DNA of 64,000 nucleotides from Zoogloea sp. 1C4 (GTDB lineage Bacteria > Pseudomonadota > Gammaproteobacteria > Burkholderiales > Rhodocyclaceae), in NCBI RefSeq assembly GCF_009469605.1, contig NZ_SSXU01000011.1, positions 62,001 to 126,000 of the forward strand, given 5' to 3'. The notes under the pieces were generated by a model. It was not told the DNA's origin and made no database searches. It worked only from the letters and a program-made list of their open reading frames with translations. Of the stretch, positions 28,487 through 41,692 are shown piece after piece; within the stretch, counting starts at the first letter, position 1; the number at the start of each line of letters is the position of its first letter. Made by a program: the position numbers and the translations under genes.

Positions 28487-29257
28487 GTGACGCAGTCGGT
28501 GCTTGCCGGCAGCCTGCGGGTTGCCGCGCGCTGGGACGCCGGTGCGTTGACCGGCTGGAGCGTGCAGCTCGTCCGCCCGCCGGTGGCCCGCGCTTTGGTC
28601 GGGCTTGCCCCAGCCGACGCGCTGGCCCGCGTCCCGCTATATTTTTCCCTGTGCGCGAAGGCCCAGCGCGAAGCCGGCCGGCTGGCCCTGGCCGCCGCCG
28701 GCTGCGTGGCCGACACGCCGGTGCCGTCGTGGCAGCTGTGGGCCGAATGTCTCCACGAACACCTGTGGCGGCTGCTCCTCGACTGGCCGCGGCTGGCGGG
28801 GGAGTCGCCCCGCGCCCCGGCCTTCGCCGCCTGGCGTGCCGCCCGGGGCCTGGGGCAGGCCGCCGTCATCGACGCCACCAGGCAGATCATCGCCGAACTG
28901 CCGGCCATCGCCGAGGCCGCCGATCAGCTCGCCGCCTTCGCCGCCGCCGCCCGGGCGCTGGAGGAGGATCGCCCCTATCCGTGGGGCAATGCCGGCAATC
29001 CGGGGGCCGGTGCGGGCGAGGCGTGGGTGCACACCGCCCGCGGCCGCCTGCGTCACGCGCTGTGCGTGGACGATGGCCGGGTCGCCGCATGGCGGATCGA
29101 CGCGCCGACGGATCGCAATTTCGCCGACGAAAAGGGTATCGTGGAGCGCCTGCCGGCCCGCCTGCCTTCCCTGGCGGCCGCCCGCCGCGCAGTGGAGACG
29201 GCCGTCCTGCAGCTCGACCCCTGCGTGCCTTACACCGTGGAGATCGTGGATGCATGA
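28487..29257 (+). CDS. hoxV: Hydrogenase maturation factor HoxV (HupK)
   Basis: 256 residues; HupK/HoxV family, a scaffold related to the hydrogenase large subunit on which the Fe(CN)2CO centre is thought to be assembled or passed on. It ends DPCVPYTVEIVDA, resembling the DPCxxC active-site motif, but the second Cys is Tyr/Thr and no N-terminal CxxC set is present. Start GTG 28487 is inferred; no ribosome site is clear and the nearest ATG (28446) is out of frame and soon stops. The end overlaps hypA by 8 bases. Confidence 0.87.
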   Translation: MTQSVLAGSLRVAARWDAGALTGWSVQLVRPPVARALVGLAPADALARVPLYFSLCAKAQREAGRLALAAAGCVADTPVPSWQLWAECLHEHLWRLLLDWPRLAGESPRAPAFAAWRAARGLGQAAVIDATRQIIAELPAIAEAADQLAAFAAAARALEEDRPYPWGNAGNPGAGAGEAWVHTARGRLRHALCVDDGRVAAWRIDAPTDRNFADEKGIVERLPARLPSLAAARRAVETAVLQLDPCVPYTVEIVDA

Positions 29258-29591
29258 AATGTCGCTGGCGGAAGGCATCCGCCAGATCGTCGAGGACGCC
29301 GGGCGCGCCCAGGGCTTTCGCAAGGTGAAGACGGTGGTGCTGGAAATCGGCCAGCTCTCGTCGGTCGAACCCGAGGCGCTCGCCTTCTGCTTCGACGTGG
29401 TGATGAAGGACAGCATCGCCGACGGCGCCGCCCTCCAGATCGACCCCGTGCCCGGCCAGGGCTGGTGCATGCAGTGCGCCGTCACCGTGCCGATAAGTGC
29501 CCTGTATGATCCGTGCCCCCATTGCGGCAGCTACCAGGTGCAGGCCACCGGCGGCACCGAGATGCGGGTGAAGGAACTCGAAATCGAATGA
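29250..29591 (+). CDS. hypA: Hydrogenase nickel chaperone HypA
   Basis: 113 residues. With HypB it delivers nickel to the large subunit. The canonical MHEMSLAEG start supplies the nickel-binding N-terminus including His2. The zinc site is complete with CMQC and CPHC. ATG 29250 overlaps the end of hoxV by 8 bases. Confidence 0.97.
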   Translation: MHEMSLAEGIRQIVEDAGRAQGFRKVKTVVLEIGQLSSVEPEALAFCFDVVMKDSIADGAALQIDPVPGQGWCMQCAVTVPISALYDPCPHCGSYQVQATGGTEMRVKELEIE

Positions 29592-29603
29592 AAGCAAACT
29601 GAC

Positions 29604-30668
29604 ATGTGCAATGTGTGCGGCTGCGGGGCCGGAGAAACCCGCATCGAAGGCGAGGCGCTTGACCGGGACGGCCACGAACACGAGCACGTGCACGCCGATG
29701 GCACCGTCCATCGCCACGCCCACGGCCACGAGGGCGAGCATGCCCACAGTCACCAATGGGTGCCCGCCGGCGCCCACGGCCACCGGCACCAGCACGCCGA
29801 CGGCACCTGGCACACCCACGATCACGTGCACACCGCCGACCACGCTCACCCCCACACGGATGCCGGCGACGGCAGCCTGCACTACGGCCACGGCCCGGCC
29901 GGCGCCCACGCCCCGGGCATGAGCCAGGCCCAGATGGTCAAGATCGAGCAGAACATCCTCGCCAAGAACGACGGCTACGCCGAACGCAACCGCGGCTGGC
30001 TGGCCGACCGGGGCATCCTCGCCCTCAACCTCGTGTCCAGCCCCGGTTCGGGCAAGACGACCCTGCTGGTGCGCACCATCGACGCCCTCAAGGCCCGCCC
30101 TGGCGCGGTGCCGGTGGCGGTGGTGGAAGGCGACCAGCAGACCAGTTTCGACGCCGAGCGCATCCGCGCCACCGGCGCCCCCGCGCTGCAGATCAACACC
30201 GGCAAGGGCTGTCATCTCGATGCGCTGATGGTCGGCCACGCGCTCGAAAAACTGGCCCCGCCCGACGACAGCGTGCTGCTCATCGAGAACGTCGGCAACC
30301 TCGTGTGCCCGGCCGCCTTCGACCTGGGCGAGGCCGCCAAGGTGGTGGTGCTGTCCGTTACCGAGGGCGAGGACAAGCCCCTCAAGTACCCGGACATGTT
30401 CGCCGCCGCCAGTCTGATGTTGGTCAATAAGGTTGACCTATTGCCCTACCTCACATTCGACGTCGCCCGCGCCATCGATTTCGCCCGCCGGGTCAATCCC
30501 CAGCTGCAGGTGATCCAGGTGTCGGCCACCACCGGCGCCGGCTTTGACGAATGGCTGGGCTGGATCGATGCGCGCCTCGCGGCGGCCCGTGCCGCCCGGG
30601 TGGCCACCGTTGACCAGCTTCGTGCGCGCATCGCCGCCCTCGAAGCCCAACTCGCCGCCAAGGGCTGA
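29604..30668 (+). CDS. hypB: Hydrogenase nickel incorporation GTPase HypB
   Basis: 354 residues. GTPase that inserts nickel through HypA. It starts with the metal-binding CNVCGCG motif, followed by a long His-rich nickel-storage region (about residues 23-100, with more than 20 His) and a G domain: Walker [36 protein letters not shown], and NKVDLLPY. The His-rich segment points to nickel storage as well as delivery. Confidence 0.97.
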   Translation: MCNVCGCGAGETRIEGEALDRDGHEHEHVHADGTVHRHAHGHEGEHAHSHQWVPAGAHGHRHQHADGTWHTHDHVHTADHAHPHTDAGDGSLHYGHGPAGAHAPGMSQAQMVKIEQNILAKNDGYAERNRGWLADRGILALNLVSSPGSGKTTLLVRTIDALKARPGAVPVAVVEGDQQTSFDAERIRATGAPALQINTGKGCHLDALMVGHALEKLAPPDDSVLLIENVGNLVCPAAFDLGEAAKVVVLSVTEGEDKPLKYPDMFAAASLMLVNKVDLLPYLTFDVARAIDFARRVNPQLQVIQVSATTGAGFDEWLGWIDARLAAARAARVATVDQLRARIAALEAQLAAKG

Positions 30669-30675
30669 CCCGCCG

Positions 30676-33053
<2,378 letters not shown>

Positions 33054-33057
<4 letters not shown>

Positions 33058-33347
33058 GCAAGCTGAGCGCCACTCCGGCCAGTGTGCGCCGGCTGGAGGA
33101 CGTCCCCAACGTGGGCAAGGCCGTCGCCGACATCCTGGGCCGGATCGGCATCCACGCCCCGGCCCAGCTCACCGGGCGCGACCCGTTCGAGCTCTACGCC
33201 GAATTCAACGCCGTCAGCGGCATCTGCAACGACCCCTGCCTGCTCGATACCTTCATCGCCGCCACCCGTTTCATGGGCGGTGAGCCGGCCCGGCCGTGGT
33301 GGGCCTACACCGCCGAGCGCAAGGCGCGCCTTGGCGGCGGCGACTGA
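33054..33347 (+). CDS. Cdd1-like helix-hairpin-helix protein
   Basis: 97-residue protein resembling the Pathogenicity-locus/Cdd1 family. A helix-hairpin-helix segment is visible in RRLEDVPNVGKAVADILGRIGI, followed by CNDPCLLDTFIAATRF and a Trp-rich ending RPWWAYTAERK. GTG 33054 overlaps the hypF stop (GTGA), so it is translated with the hyp genes. The function of this family is not established; its placement inside the hyp operon, between hypF and hypC, is not part of the classical gene set. Confidence 0.75.
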
Positions 33348-33365
33348 AACCCGAGGACTGAAACC

Positions 33366-33602
33366 ATGTGTCTCGCCATCCCGACCCGCGTGGTCGAACT
33401 CCTTCCCGACAGCCAGGCCGTCGTCGATCTCGGCGGCGTGCGCAAGACGATCTCGCTGGAGCTCGTCGACGGCGTGGTCGTGGGCGACTACGTGATCGTC
33501 CACGTGGGCTACGCGCTCACCCGGCTCGACCCGGAAGAAGCCGAGCAGACCCTCGCGCTGATGGCCCAGGCCGGCATCGACGTGGGGGCCGAAGCCGCAT
33601 GA
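33366..33602 (+). CDS. hypC: Hydrogenase maturation chaperone HypC
   Basis: 78 residues. Partner of HypD that carries the Fe(CN)2CO unit to large subunits. Starts MCLAIPTRV, so Cys2 is the exposed iron ligand after Met removal. The protein is shorter than HoxL and lacks its C-terminal extension. It overlaps the hypD start (ATGA at 33599). Confidence 0.96.
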   Translation: MCLAIPTRVVELLPDSQAVVDLGGVRKTISLELVDGVVVGDYVIVHVGYALTRLDPEEAEQTLALMAQAGIDVGAEAA

Positions 33603-34738
33603 AGTACGTAGATGAGTTCCGCGACGGCGACGTGGCCCGCGGCCTCGCCGCCGCCATCGCCCGCGAGGTCGAGCCCGGCTGGCGCTACGCCTTCATGGAG
33701 TTCTGCGGCGGCCACACCCACGCCATCTCCCGCTACGGCGTGGCCGACCTGCTGCCGCCTGAGGTGCGCATGATCCACGGCCCCGGCTGCCCGGTGTGCG
33801 TGCTGCCCATCGGCCGCATCGACCAGGCGATCCAGCTGGCCCTGAATCAAGGCGTCACGGTGTGCACCTACGGCGACACCCTGCGCGTGCCGGCGTCCGA
33901 AGGGCTCTCGATGCTCCGCGCCCGGGCCCGCGGCGCCGACATCCGGATGATCTACTCCGCCGCCGACGCGCTGGCGCTGGCCCAGCGGGAGCCGCAGCGC
34001 CAGGTGGTGTTCTTCGCCATCGGCTTCGAGACCACCACGCCGCCCACCGCGCTGGTGATCCGCCAGGCGGCCCAGCTCGGGCTCACGAACTTCACGGTGC
34101 TCAGCTGCCACGTGCTCACCCCGTCGGCGATCACCGCGATCCTCGAATCCCCCGAGGTGCGCGACCTGGGCACGGTGCCGCTGGATGGTTTCATCGGCCC
34201 GGCGCATGTGAGCACCATCATCGGCAGCCGGCCCTACGAACACTTCGCCGAGGAATACCGCAAGCCGGTGGTGATCGCCGGCTTCGAGCCGCTGGATGTG
34301 ATGCAGGCCATCCGGATGCTCGTGCGCCAGGTGAACGAAGGTCGCGCCGAGGTGGAGAACGAATTCACCCGCGCCGTCACCGAAGACGGCAACCTCAAGG
34401 CCCAGGCCCTGGTGTCGGAGGTCTTCGAGCTGCGCCAGGCCTTCGAATGGCGCGGGCTGGGGATGGTGCCGTACTCGGCCCTGCGCATCCGCGAGCGCTT
34501 CGCGGCCTTCGACGCCGAGGCCCGCTTCGGCCTCGTCTACCAGCCGGTGCCGGATCACAAATCCTGCGAATGCGGGGCGATCCTGCGCGGAGTCAAGACG
34601 CCCCTCGACTGCAAGCTCTTCGGCACGGTGTGCACCCCCGAAACGCCGATGGGCTCGTGCATGGTGTCATCCGAAGGCGCCTGCGCCGCCCACTACACCT
34701 ACGGGCGCTTCCGCGACATTCCGGTGGTGGCGGGCTAG
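33599..34738 (+). CDS. hypD: Hydrogenase Fe-CN-CO scaffold HypD
   Basis: 379 residues. [4Fe-4S] protein on which, with HypC, the Fe(CN)2CO group is assembled. Motifs: MEFCGGHTHAI with the active Cys, HGPGCPVCVLP, FFAIGFETTTPP, and the C-terminal cluster ligands (CECGAILRG, CKLFGTVCTPETPMGSCMVSSEGACAAHY). Last gene of this tightly overlapping run; a 158-base gap with a sigma-28 promoter follows. Confidence 0.97.
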   Translation: MKYVDEFRDGDVARGLAAAIAREVEPGWRYAFMEFCGGHTHAISRYGVADLLPPEVRMIHGPGCPVCVLPIGRIDQAIQLALNQGVTVCTYGDTLRVPASEGLSMLRARARGADIRMIYSAADALALAQREPQRQVVFFAIGFETTTPPTALVIRQAAQLGLTNFTVLSCHVLTPSAITAILESPEVRDLGTVPLDGFIGPAHVSTIIGSRPYEHFAEEYRKPVVIAGFEPLDVMQAIRMLVRQVNEGRAEVENEFTRAVTEDGNLKAQALVSEVFELRQAFEWRGLGMVPYSALRIRERFAAFDAEARFGLVYQPVPDHKSCECGAILRGVKTPLDCKLFGTVCTPETPMGSCMVSSEGACAAHYTYGRFRDIPVVAG

Positions 34739-34825
34739 CGGCCGATGCTTGTCGATATCGGTATTCACTTCGCGTCTGGCCATGACGTCGGCAGTTGCCG
34801 CGGCGGCGCGTTCGCCTTCACGGTG

Positions 34826-34853
34826 CTAAACCTTCATCAGTCTTCGCCGATAC
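34826..34853 (+). promoter_or_regulatory. Sigma-28 (FliA)-type promoter for the FIST chemoreceptor
   Basis: CTAAA (34826-34830), 15 bases, then GCCGATAC (34846-34853): all but one base of the flagellar consensus CTAAA-N15-GCCGATAA. It lies 43 bases before the chemoreceptor start. Confidence 0.8.
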
Positions 34854-34896
34854 ACCGCGGACACGGCCCGTTCCGAGGCCCGCAAGGAGACTTGAA

Positions 34897-36927
34897 GTGA
34901 ACCTGTTCAGCAAGCTGCGCGCCGCGCCGCAGCCGGGCGTGCACACCCTGCAGTGCCGCGCCGTCGATGTGGCATCGACCCTCGCCGCGGTCGCCATCCA
35001 GCCCACCTTCATCAGCGCCTACGTGTCGCCCCACGTGGATATCGAGCCCGTCGCCCGGGCCGTCAGCGGGCGCTTCCCCGGTGTGCCGGTGATGCTGTGC
35101 TCCACCGCCGGCGAACTGTGCAGCGGCAGCGGCCCGCTCTACTGTGCCACTGGCAACAGCTGGGACCGGGTGGTCATCCAGTGTTTCGACGCGTCCCTGA
35201 TCGCCCGCGCCCAGGTGGTCGCCGTGCCCCTGGGCAGCGAAGACCTGCGTCGCGGCCAGCGCGACCTGCCGGTGCGCGACCGGGTCGCAGCCCTCGCCAA
35301 GCGCATCCGCGACGTACGGGTGGACATCGACATCGACCACCGCGACACCTTCGCCCACATCCTGTTCGACGGCCTGTCGGCCTCCGAATCCTTCTTCATG
35401 GAGGCGCTCTACGAATCCGGGCGTTTCCCGTGCCTGTTCGTGGGCGGCTCGGCCGGCGGCAAGTTCGATTTCAAGAACACCTGGATCCACGACGGCACCC
35501 GCAAGCTCGAAAACCACGCCCTGATCGCCTTCCTCAAGGTGGCGAAGGGCACGCGCTTCGGGGTCCTCAAGAGCCACAACTTCGAGCCCGACGGCGCCCG
35601 CTTCCCGGTGATCGGCGCGTCGCTGGAGCAGCGCTACGTGAGCCAGGTGATCGCCGAGGACGGCAGCATCGTGTCCTTCATCGACGCCCTGTGCCGGCAC
35701 TTCCGCTGCCAGCCCCAGGCGCTCGAGAGCAAGCTGGCCGATTACTCCTTCGCGATCAAGGTCGGCGACGAGCTGTTCGTCCGATCGGTGGTGAACGTCA
35801 ATCTCGACGCCGGGCGGGTCAATTTCTACTGCGACATCTCGCCGGGCGAAGACCTGCGGCTGGTCCGCCGTACCGGCCTCGCCCAGGCCACCGAGCGGGA
35901 TTTCAAGGCCTTCATGAACGGCAAGCCCGGCCTGCCCGTGGCCGGCATCCTCAACGACTGCATCCTGCGCCGGCTCTACAACGACAAGGAGCTCGCGCGC
36001 CTCGGCGACGTGCTGCCCGGCGGCCAGATGGCCGGCTTCTCCACCTTTGGCGAGATCCTCGGCCTCAACCTCAACCAGACCCTCACCGCGGTGTTCTTCT
36101 TCCGGGTGCCTGAGGGCGCGCCCTTCCGCGACGAGTTCGTGGATAACTTCGTCGCCCACTACGGTGAGTTCAAGGCCTTCTTCCTGCGCCGCCAGAGCAA
36201 CAAGTTTGCCGGCCTGTCGCGGGTGATCGTGCGCCAGATCGCCGACTACCAGTCCGAAAGCTTCGACAGCCAGCTCGATCCGTCCGGCTTCGACGACAAC
36301 ATCTCGCTGGTGGTGCGTGGCCTCAACAGCCTGGGGCAGACGCTCCAGTCGTCCTACGTCCTGCGCAACGACACCGCCCGCCAGCTCGAAGCCTGCGCCG
36401 GCGACCTCTACGCCTCGGTGGGGGCCCTCGGCGGCCACATCGACGAGCAGGGGCGGGTCGTCCACGACGCCGGCACGATGGTCACCAACCTCACCAACCA
36501 GGCCGCCGGTGCCGCCGACAGCGCCCGCCAGCTCGCGCTGGCCAGTGGCCGTATCCAGGGCGTCGTCGAGGTGATCCAGCAGATCGCCGACCAGACCAAC
36601 CTGCTGGCCCTCAACGCCGCCATCGAGGCAGCCCGGGCCGGCGAGGCCGGACGCGGTTTTGCGGTGGTGGCCGACGAGGTGCGCAAGCTGGCCGAGAAAT
36701 CCCGCACCAGCGCCGGCGAGATCGGCGCCGACATCTCGTCGCTGGCCAGCGAGATCGGTCGCGTGGCCCAGGAGATCGAACGCCAGTCGGGCGACGTGTC
36801 GCGCCTGTCGTCGCTCCTCACCGACATCGAGACCATCAGCAGCCAGACCGCCGGCAACGCCGACCACACCCGGACGGTGGCCGACACCCTCAAACACCTC
36901 ACCGAGAACCAGCTGACCCAGGCCTGA
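34897..36927 (+). CDS. Soluble FIST-domain methyl-accepting chemotaxis protein
   Basis: 676 residues, no transmembrane helix, so it is a cytoplasmic receptor. The N-terminal half is a FIST N plus FIST C sensor (about residues 20-410; marks include [24 protein letters not shown] and [17 protein letters not shown]). The C-terminal third is a chemoreceptor signalling domain with [29 protein letters not shown]. There is no HAMP. The GTG start at 34897 is supported by AAGGAG 7 bases upstream. It sits between hypD and hypE, but has its own sigma-28 promoter, which ties it to the flagellar regulon. FIST domains are proposed to bind small ligands; the ligand is not known. Confidence 0.9.
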   Translation: MNLFSKLRAAPQPGVHTLQCRAVDVASTLAAVAIQPTFISAYVSPHVDIEPVARAVSGRFPGVPVMLCSTAGELCSGSGPLYCATGNSWDRVVIQCFDASLIARAQVVAVPLGSEDLRRGQRDLPVRDRVAALAKRIRDVRVDIDIDHRDTFAHILFDGLSASESFFMEALYESGRFPCLFVGGSAGGKFDFKNTWIHDGTRKLENHALIAFLKVAKGTRFGVLKSHNFEPDGARFPVIGASLEQRYVSQVIAEDGSIVSFIDALCRHFRCQPQALESKLADYSFAIKVGDELFVRSVVNVNLDAGRVNFYCDISPGEDLRLVRRTGLAQATERDFKAFMNGKPGLPVAGILNDCILRRLYNDKELARLGDVLPGGQMAGFSTFGEILGLNLNQTLTAVFFFRVPEGAPFRDEFVDNFVAHYGEFKAFFLRRQSNKFAGLSRVIVRQIADYQSESFDSQLDPSGFDDNISLVVRGLNSLGQTLQSSYVLRNDTARQLEACAGDLYASVGALGGHIDEQGRVVHDAGTMVTNLTNQAAGAADSARQLALASGRIQGVVEVIQQIADQTNLLALNAAIEAARAGEAGRGFAVVADEVRKLAEKSRTSAGEIGADISSLASEIGRVAQEIERQSGDVSRLSSLLTDIETISSQTAGNADHTRTVADTLKHLTENQLTQA

Positions 36928-36928
36928 T

Positions 36929-36960
36929 CCGCTCCGGCACGTGCGCGCGTGCCGGAGCGG
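36929..36960 (+). terminator. Long hairpin after the FIST chemoreceptor
   Basis: A 13-bp perfect stem (36929-36941 with 36948-36960) begins 2 bases after the stop codon. No T-run follows, so it may be a transcript 3' end hairpin more than an efficient intrinsic terminator. Confidence 0.5.
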
Positions 36961-37009
36961 CCGGGCCTCCGACCGAAACGACACGCGTGCGATGAAAAAT
37001 ACCCCCACT

Positions 37010-37072
37010 CTCACCCGCTGCGCGGGATCGCTGCCCCCCGAGGGGGCGCTTTTTCATCTTGGGGCGGCCCGG
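37010..37072 (+). repeat. Betaproteobacterial GC-rich intergenic repeat, copy 2
   Basis: CTCACCC, a CGCTGCGCGGG hairpin, CCCCCCGAGGGGGC, CTTTTTCATCTT and GGGGCGGCCCGG, ending 2 bases before the hypE start. It shares its core and right end with the copy before hoxZ. Confidence 0.65.
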
Positions 37073-37074
37073 CG

Positions 37075-38121
37075 ATGAAGAAAAACTACGTCCGACCCCT
37101 CGACCTGCGTCACGGCAGCGTCGATCTCTCCCACGGCGGCGGTGGCCGCGCGATGGTCCAGCTCATCTCCGACGTCTTCGGCAAGGCCTTCGACAACGAA
37201 TGGCTGCGCCAGGGCGACGACGGCGCCGTGCTGCCGGCCCCCGGGCCCGGCGAGCGGCTGGTGGTCGCCACCGACGCCCACGTGGTCTCGCCGCTGTTCT
37301 TTCCCGGCGGCGACATCGGCTGCCTGGCGGTGCATGGCACCGTCAATGACGTGGCGGTGATGGGCGCCCGGCCGCTGTATCTCGCCGCCAGCTTCGTCCT
37401 CGAAGAGGGCTTCCCCCTCGCCGATCTCGCCCGCATCGTCGCCAGCATGGCGGCCGCGGCCAGGGAGGCCGGCGTGCCGGTGGTCACCGGCGACACCAAG
37501 GTCGTCGAGAAGGGCAAGGGCGACGGGGTGTTCATCACCACCACCGGCATCGGCGCGCTGCCTGCGGGCAGCAATCTCTCCGGCGCCAACGCCCGGGCGG
37601 GCGATGCGGTGATCGTCTCCGGCACCCTCGGCGACCACGGCATGGCCATCATGGCCCAGCGTGAGAACCTCGCCTTCGACTCCGAGATCCGTTCCGACAC
37701 CGCCGCGCTCCACGGCCTCGCCGCCGTGGCGATGGCGGCCGCGCCGGGCCTGCGCCTCTTGCGCGACCCGACCCGCGGCGGGCTGGCGGCGACGCTCAAC
37801 GAGATCGCCCAGCAATCCGGCGTCGGCATCGTGCTCGACGAGGCGGCGATCCCGGTCGACCCGCAGGTGGCCGCCGCCTGCGAGTTCCTCGGCCTCGACC
37901 CCCTCAACATCGCCAACGAAGGCAAGCTGATCGCCGTGTGCCCGGCCGATGAAGCCGACGCGCTGGTCGCCGCGCTGCGCGCCCATCCCCTCGGCGCCCG
38001 TGCCGCCCGGGTGGGCGAGGTCATCGCCGACGAGCACCGCTTCGTGCAGATGAAGACCGCCTTCGGCGGCCGCCGCATGGTGGACTGGCTCGCTGGCGAG
38101 CAGCTGCCGCGCATCTGCTGA
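37075..38121 (+). CDS. hypE: Hydrogenase maturation protein HypE
   Basis: 348 residues. Dehydrates its own C-terminal thiocarboxamide (made by HypF) to thiocyanate, giving the cyanide ligands. The ATP-binding AIRS-like fold has SHGGGGRAM, the segment VHGTVNDVAVMGARP and the glycine-rich LRDPTRGGLAATLNEIA. The obligatory C-terminus PRIC is intact. Start ATG 37075 is directly preceded by the repeat, so no good ribosome site is seen. In the classical operon it follows hypD directly; here a chemoreceptor lies between. Confidence 0.97.
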   Translation: MKKNYVRPLDLRHGSVDLSHGGGGRAMVQLISDVFGKAFDNEWLRQGDDGAVLPAPGPGERLVVATDAHVVSPLFFPGGDIGCLAVHGTVNDVAVMGARPLYLAASFVLEEGFPLADLARIVASMAAAAREAGVPVVTGDTKVVEKGKGDGVFITTTGIGALPAGSNLSGANARAGDAVIVSGTLGDHGMAIMAQRENLAFDSEIRSDTAALHGLAAVAMAAAPGLRLLRDPTRGGLAATLNEIAQQSGVGIVLDEAAIPVDPQVAAACEFLGLDPLNIANEGKLIAVCPADEADALVAALRAHPLGARAARVGEVIADEHRFVQMKTAFGGRRMVDWLAGEQLPRIC

Positions 38122-38152
38122 TTCCGTTTTTCCCTTTTCCGGAGAGCCCGCC

Positions 38153-38455
38153 ATGTTCATCGCCATGAACCGCTTCCGCATTGCCCCGGGCCGCGAGGCC
38201 GAATTCATCGACATCTGGAAGAAGCGCGAATCGCACCTGGACGAGGTGCCCGGCTTCCAGTCCTTCAACCTGCTGCAGGGGCCGACCACGCCGGAGTTCA
38301 CGCTCTTCGCCAGCCACTCGGTGTGGGAATCCGCCGCTGCCTTCGAGGCCTGGACGCGCTCCGAAGCCTTTCGCAAGGCCCACGCCGGCGCCGGCAGCAG
38401 CCGCGACATCTATCTCGGTCCGCCCCAGTTCGAGGGTTTCGAGGCGGTGCTGTAA
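38153..38455 (+). CDS. ABM-domain monooxygenase (heme-oxygenase-like HmoA type)
   Basis: 100 residues: a dimeric alpha-beta barrel of the antibiotic biosynthesis monooxygenase family, with FIAMNRFRIAPGREAEFIDIW and a C-terminal PPQFEGFEAVL. The closest-looking relatives are the short IsdG/HmoA-type proteins, some of which degrade heme, but heme ligands cannot be confirmed. It has a ribosome site (CCGGAGAG) and lies between hypE and hypX, outside the classical gene set. Role in hydrogenase assembly is unknown. Confidence 0.82.
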   Translation: MFIAMNRFRIAPGREAEFIDIWKKRESHLDEVPGFQSFNLLQGPTTPEFTLFASHSVWESAAAFEAWTRSEAFRKAHAGAGSSRDIYLGPPQFEGFEAVL

Positions 38456-38474
38456 GCGCCGCCCGGCCGCCCGA

Positions 38475-40201
38475 ATGCGCATCCTCGTCCTCACCCACAG
38501 CTTCAACAGCCTCACCCAGCGCCTCTTCGACGCGCTGGTGGCGGACGGTCACGACCTCTCGGTGGAGTTCGACATCGCCGATTCGGTCACCGAAGAGGCC
38601 GTCGCGCTGTTCCAGCCCGATCTGCTGCTGGCGCCTTTCCTCAAGCGGGCGATCCCCGAATCCGTGTGGCCGCGCCTGCCGTGCCTGATCGTGCATCCGG
38701 GCATCGTCGGTGACCGCGGCCCGTCGGCCCTCGACTGGGCGATCCAGCGGGGCGAGGCCGAGTGGGGCGTCACCGTGCTGCAGGCCGAAGCCGAAATGGA
38801 CGCCGGCCCGGTGTGGGCGAGCCGCGTCTTCCCGATGCGCGCCGCGCCCAAGGCCAGCGTCTATCGCAACGAAGTGACCGAGGCCGCGCTGGCCGCCGTG
38901 CGCGAGGCCTTGGCGCGCTTCGACGACTGGCGTGCCGGAAACTGGCAGCCGCTGCGCCCGGCGACCGATGACCCCGCCGTGCGCGGCACGCTCCAGCCGC
39001 TGATGCGCCAGGCGGATCGCGCCATCGACTGGGCCCGTGACGACACCGCGACCATCCTCGCCCGCATCCGCGCCGCCGACGGCTTTCCCGGCGTCGCCGA
39101 CGCGCTGTTCGGCGAGCTCTGCCACCTCTTCGACGCCCACCCGGCGGCGTTTGAACCCGGCGCCGTGCCCGGCCAGCTCATCGCCCGCCGCGACGGTGCC
39201 GTGCTGCGGGCGACCCGCGACGGCGCCCTGTGGATCGGCCACGTGAAGCGGCCGGGCGGCATCAAGCTCCCCGCCTCCGTGGCCTTCGCCGCCGAGGCCG
39301 CCAAGCTGCCCGAGCGCCCCGCGCCGCTGATGCGCGATGCCGCCGACTGGGGCGAGCTGCGCTACCGGGAGGAGGGCGCCGTCGGCATGCTCTCCTTCGA
39401 TTTCTACAACGGCGCGATGGCTACCGACCAGTGTCGGCGCCTCATCGACGCCATCGCCTTCGCCCGCGCCCGGCCCACCCGCGTGCTGGTGCTGGAGGGG
39501 GGGGCGGACTTCTGGTCCAACGGCATCCACCTCAACCGCATCGAGGCCCAGCAGCAGGCCGGCGGCTCGGCGGCGGACGAATCCTGGGCCAACATCAACG
39601 CCATCGACGACGTGTGCCTCGCCATCCTGCAGCTCACCGATCGTCTCACCGTGGCTGCGCTGCGCGGTAACGCCGGCGCCGGCGGGTGCTTTCTGGCGCT
39701 GGCGGCCGACCACGTGTGGGCGCGCGAGGGCGTGATCCTCAACCCCCACTACAAGAACATGGGCAACCTGTACGGATCGGAGTACTGGACCTACCTGCTG
39801 CCCGGCCGGGTGGGCGACGCCGCGGCCCGGGCGATCATGGCCGAACGCCTGCCCCTGGGCGCCACCCGAGCAGCCCGGACGGGCCTGATCGACGCCGCCT
39901 TTGGCGCCGACCGCCCGGCCTTCGAGGCCGAGGTGCTCGCCCGCGCCCAGGCGCTCGCCGAAGCGCCGGACTACCCCGCGCAGCTCGCCGCCAGGCAGGC
40001 CCGCCGCGCGGCTGACGAAGCCGTCAAACCCCTCTCCGCCTACCGGGACGAAGAGCTCGCCCGGATGCACCGCAACTTCTATGGCTTCGACCCCAGCTAC
40101 CACGGGGCGCGCTACCATTTCGTGATGAAGAGCCCCCAGTCCTGGACGCCGCGCCACCTCGCCCGGCACCGCGACCGCGCCGGGGCCAGCCCAGCCAAGC
40201 G

Positions 40202-40205
<4 letters not shown>
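38475..40205 (+). CDS. hypX: Hydrogenase CO-ligand synthesis protein HypX (HoxX)
   Basis: 576 residues in two domains. The N-terminal half is a formyl-tetrahydrofolate hydrolase/transferase domain (CLIVHPGIVGDRGPSALDW, EAEMDAGPVW); the C-terminal half is an enoyl-CoA hydratase-like domain (FWSNGIHLNRIE, NAGAGGCFLALAADH, LNPHYKNMGNLYGSEYW). HypX passes the formyl group to coenzyme A and decarbonylates formyl-CoA to CO, the aerobic source of the active-site CO ligand. Its presence matches an enzyme made in air. The stop overlaps the hoxA start. Confidence 0.95.

Positions 40206-41688
<1,483 letters not shown>

Positions 41689-41692
<4 letters not shown>

Noticed and set aside
29670-29900. Tandem His-rich repeats in hypB as a DNA repeat or CRISPR-like array
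   Set aside because: They are coding repeats of a nickel-binding region in frame with the HypB GTPase domain.
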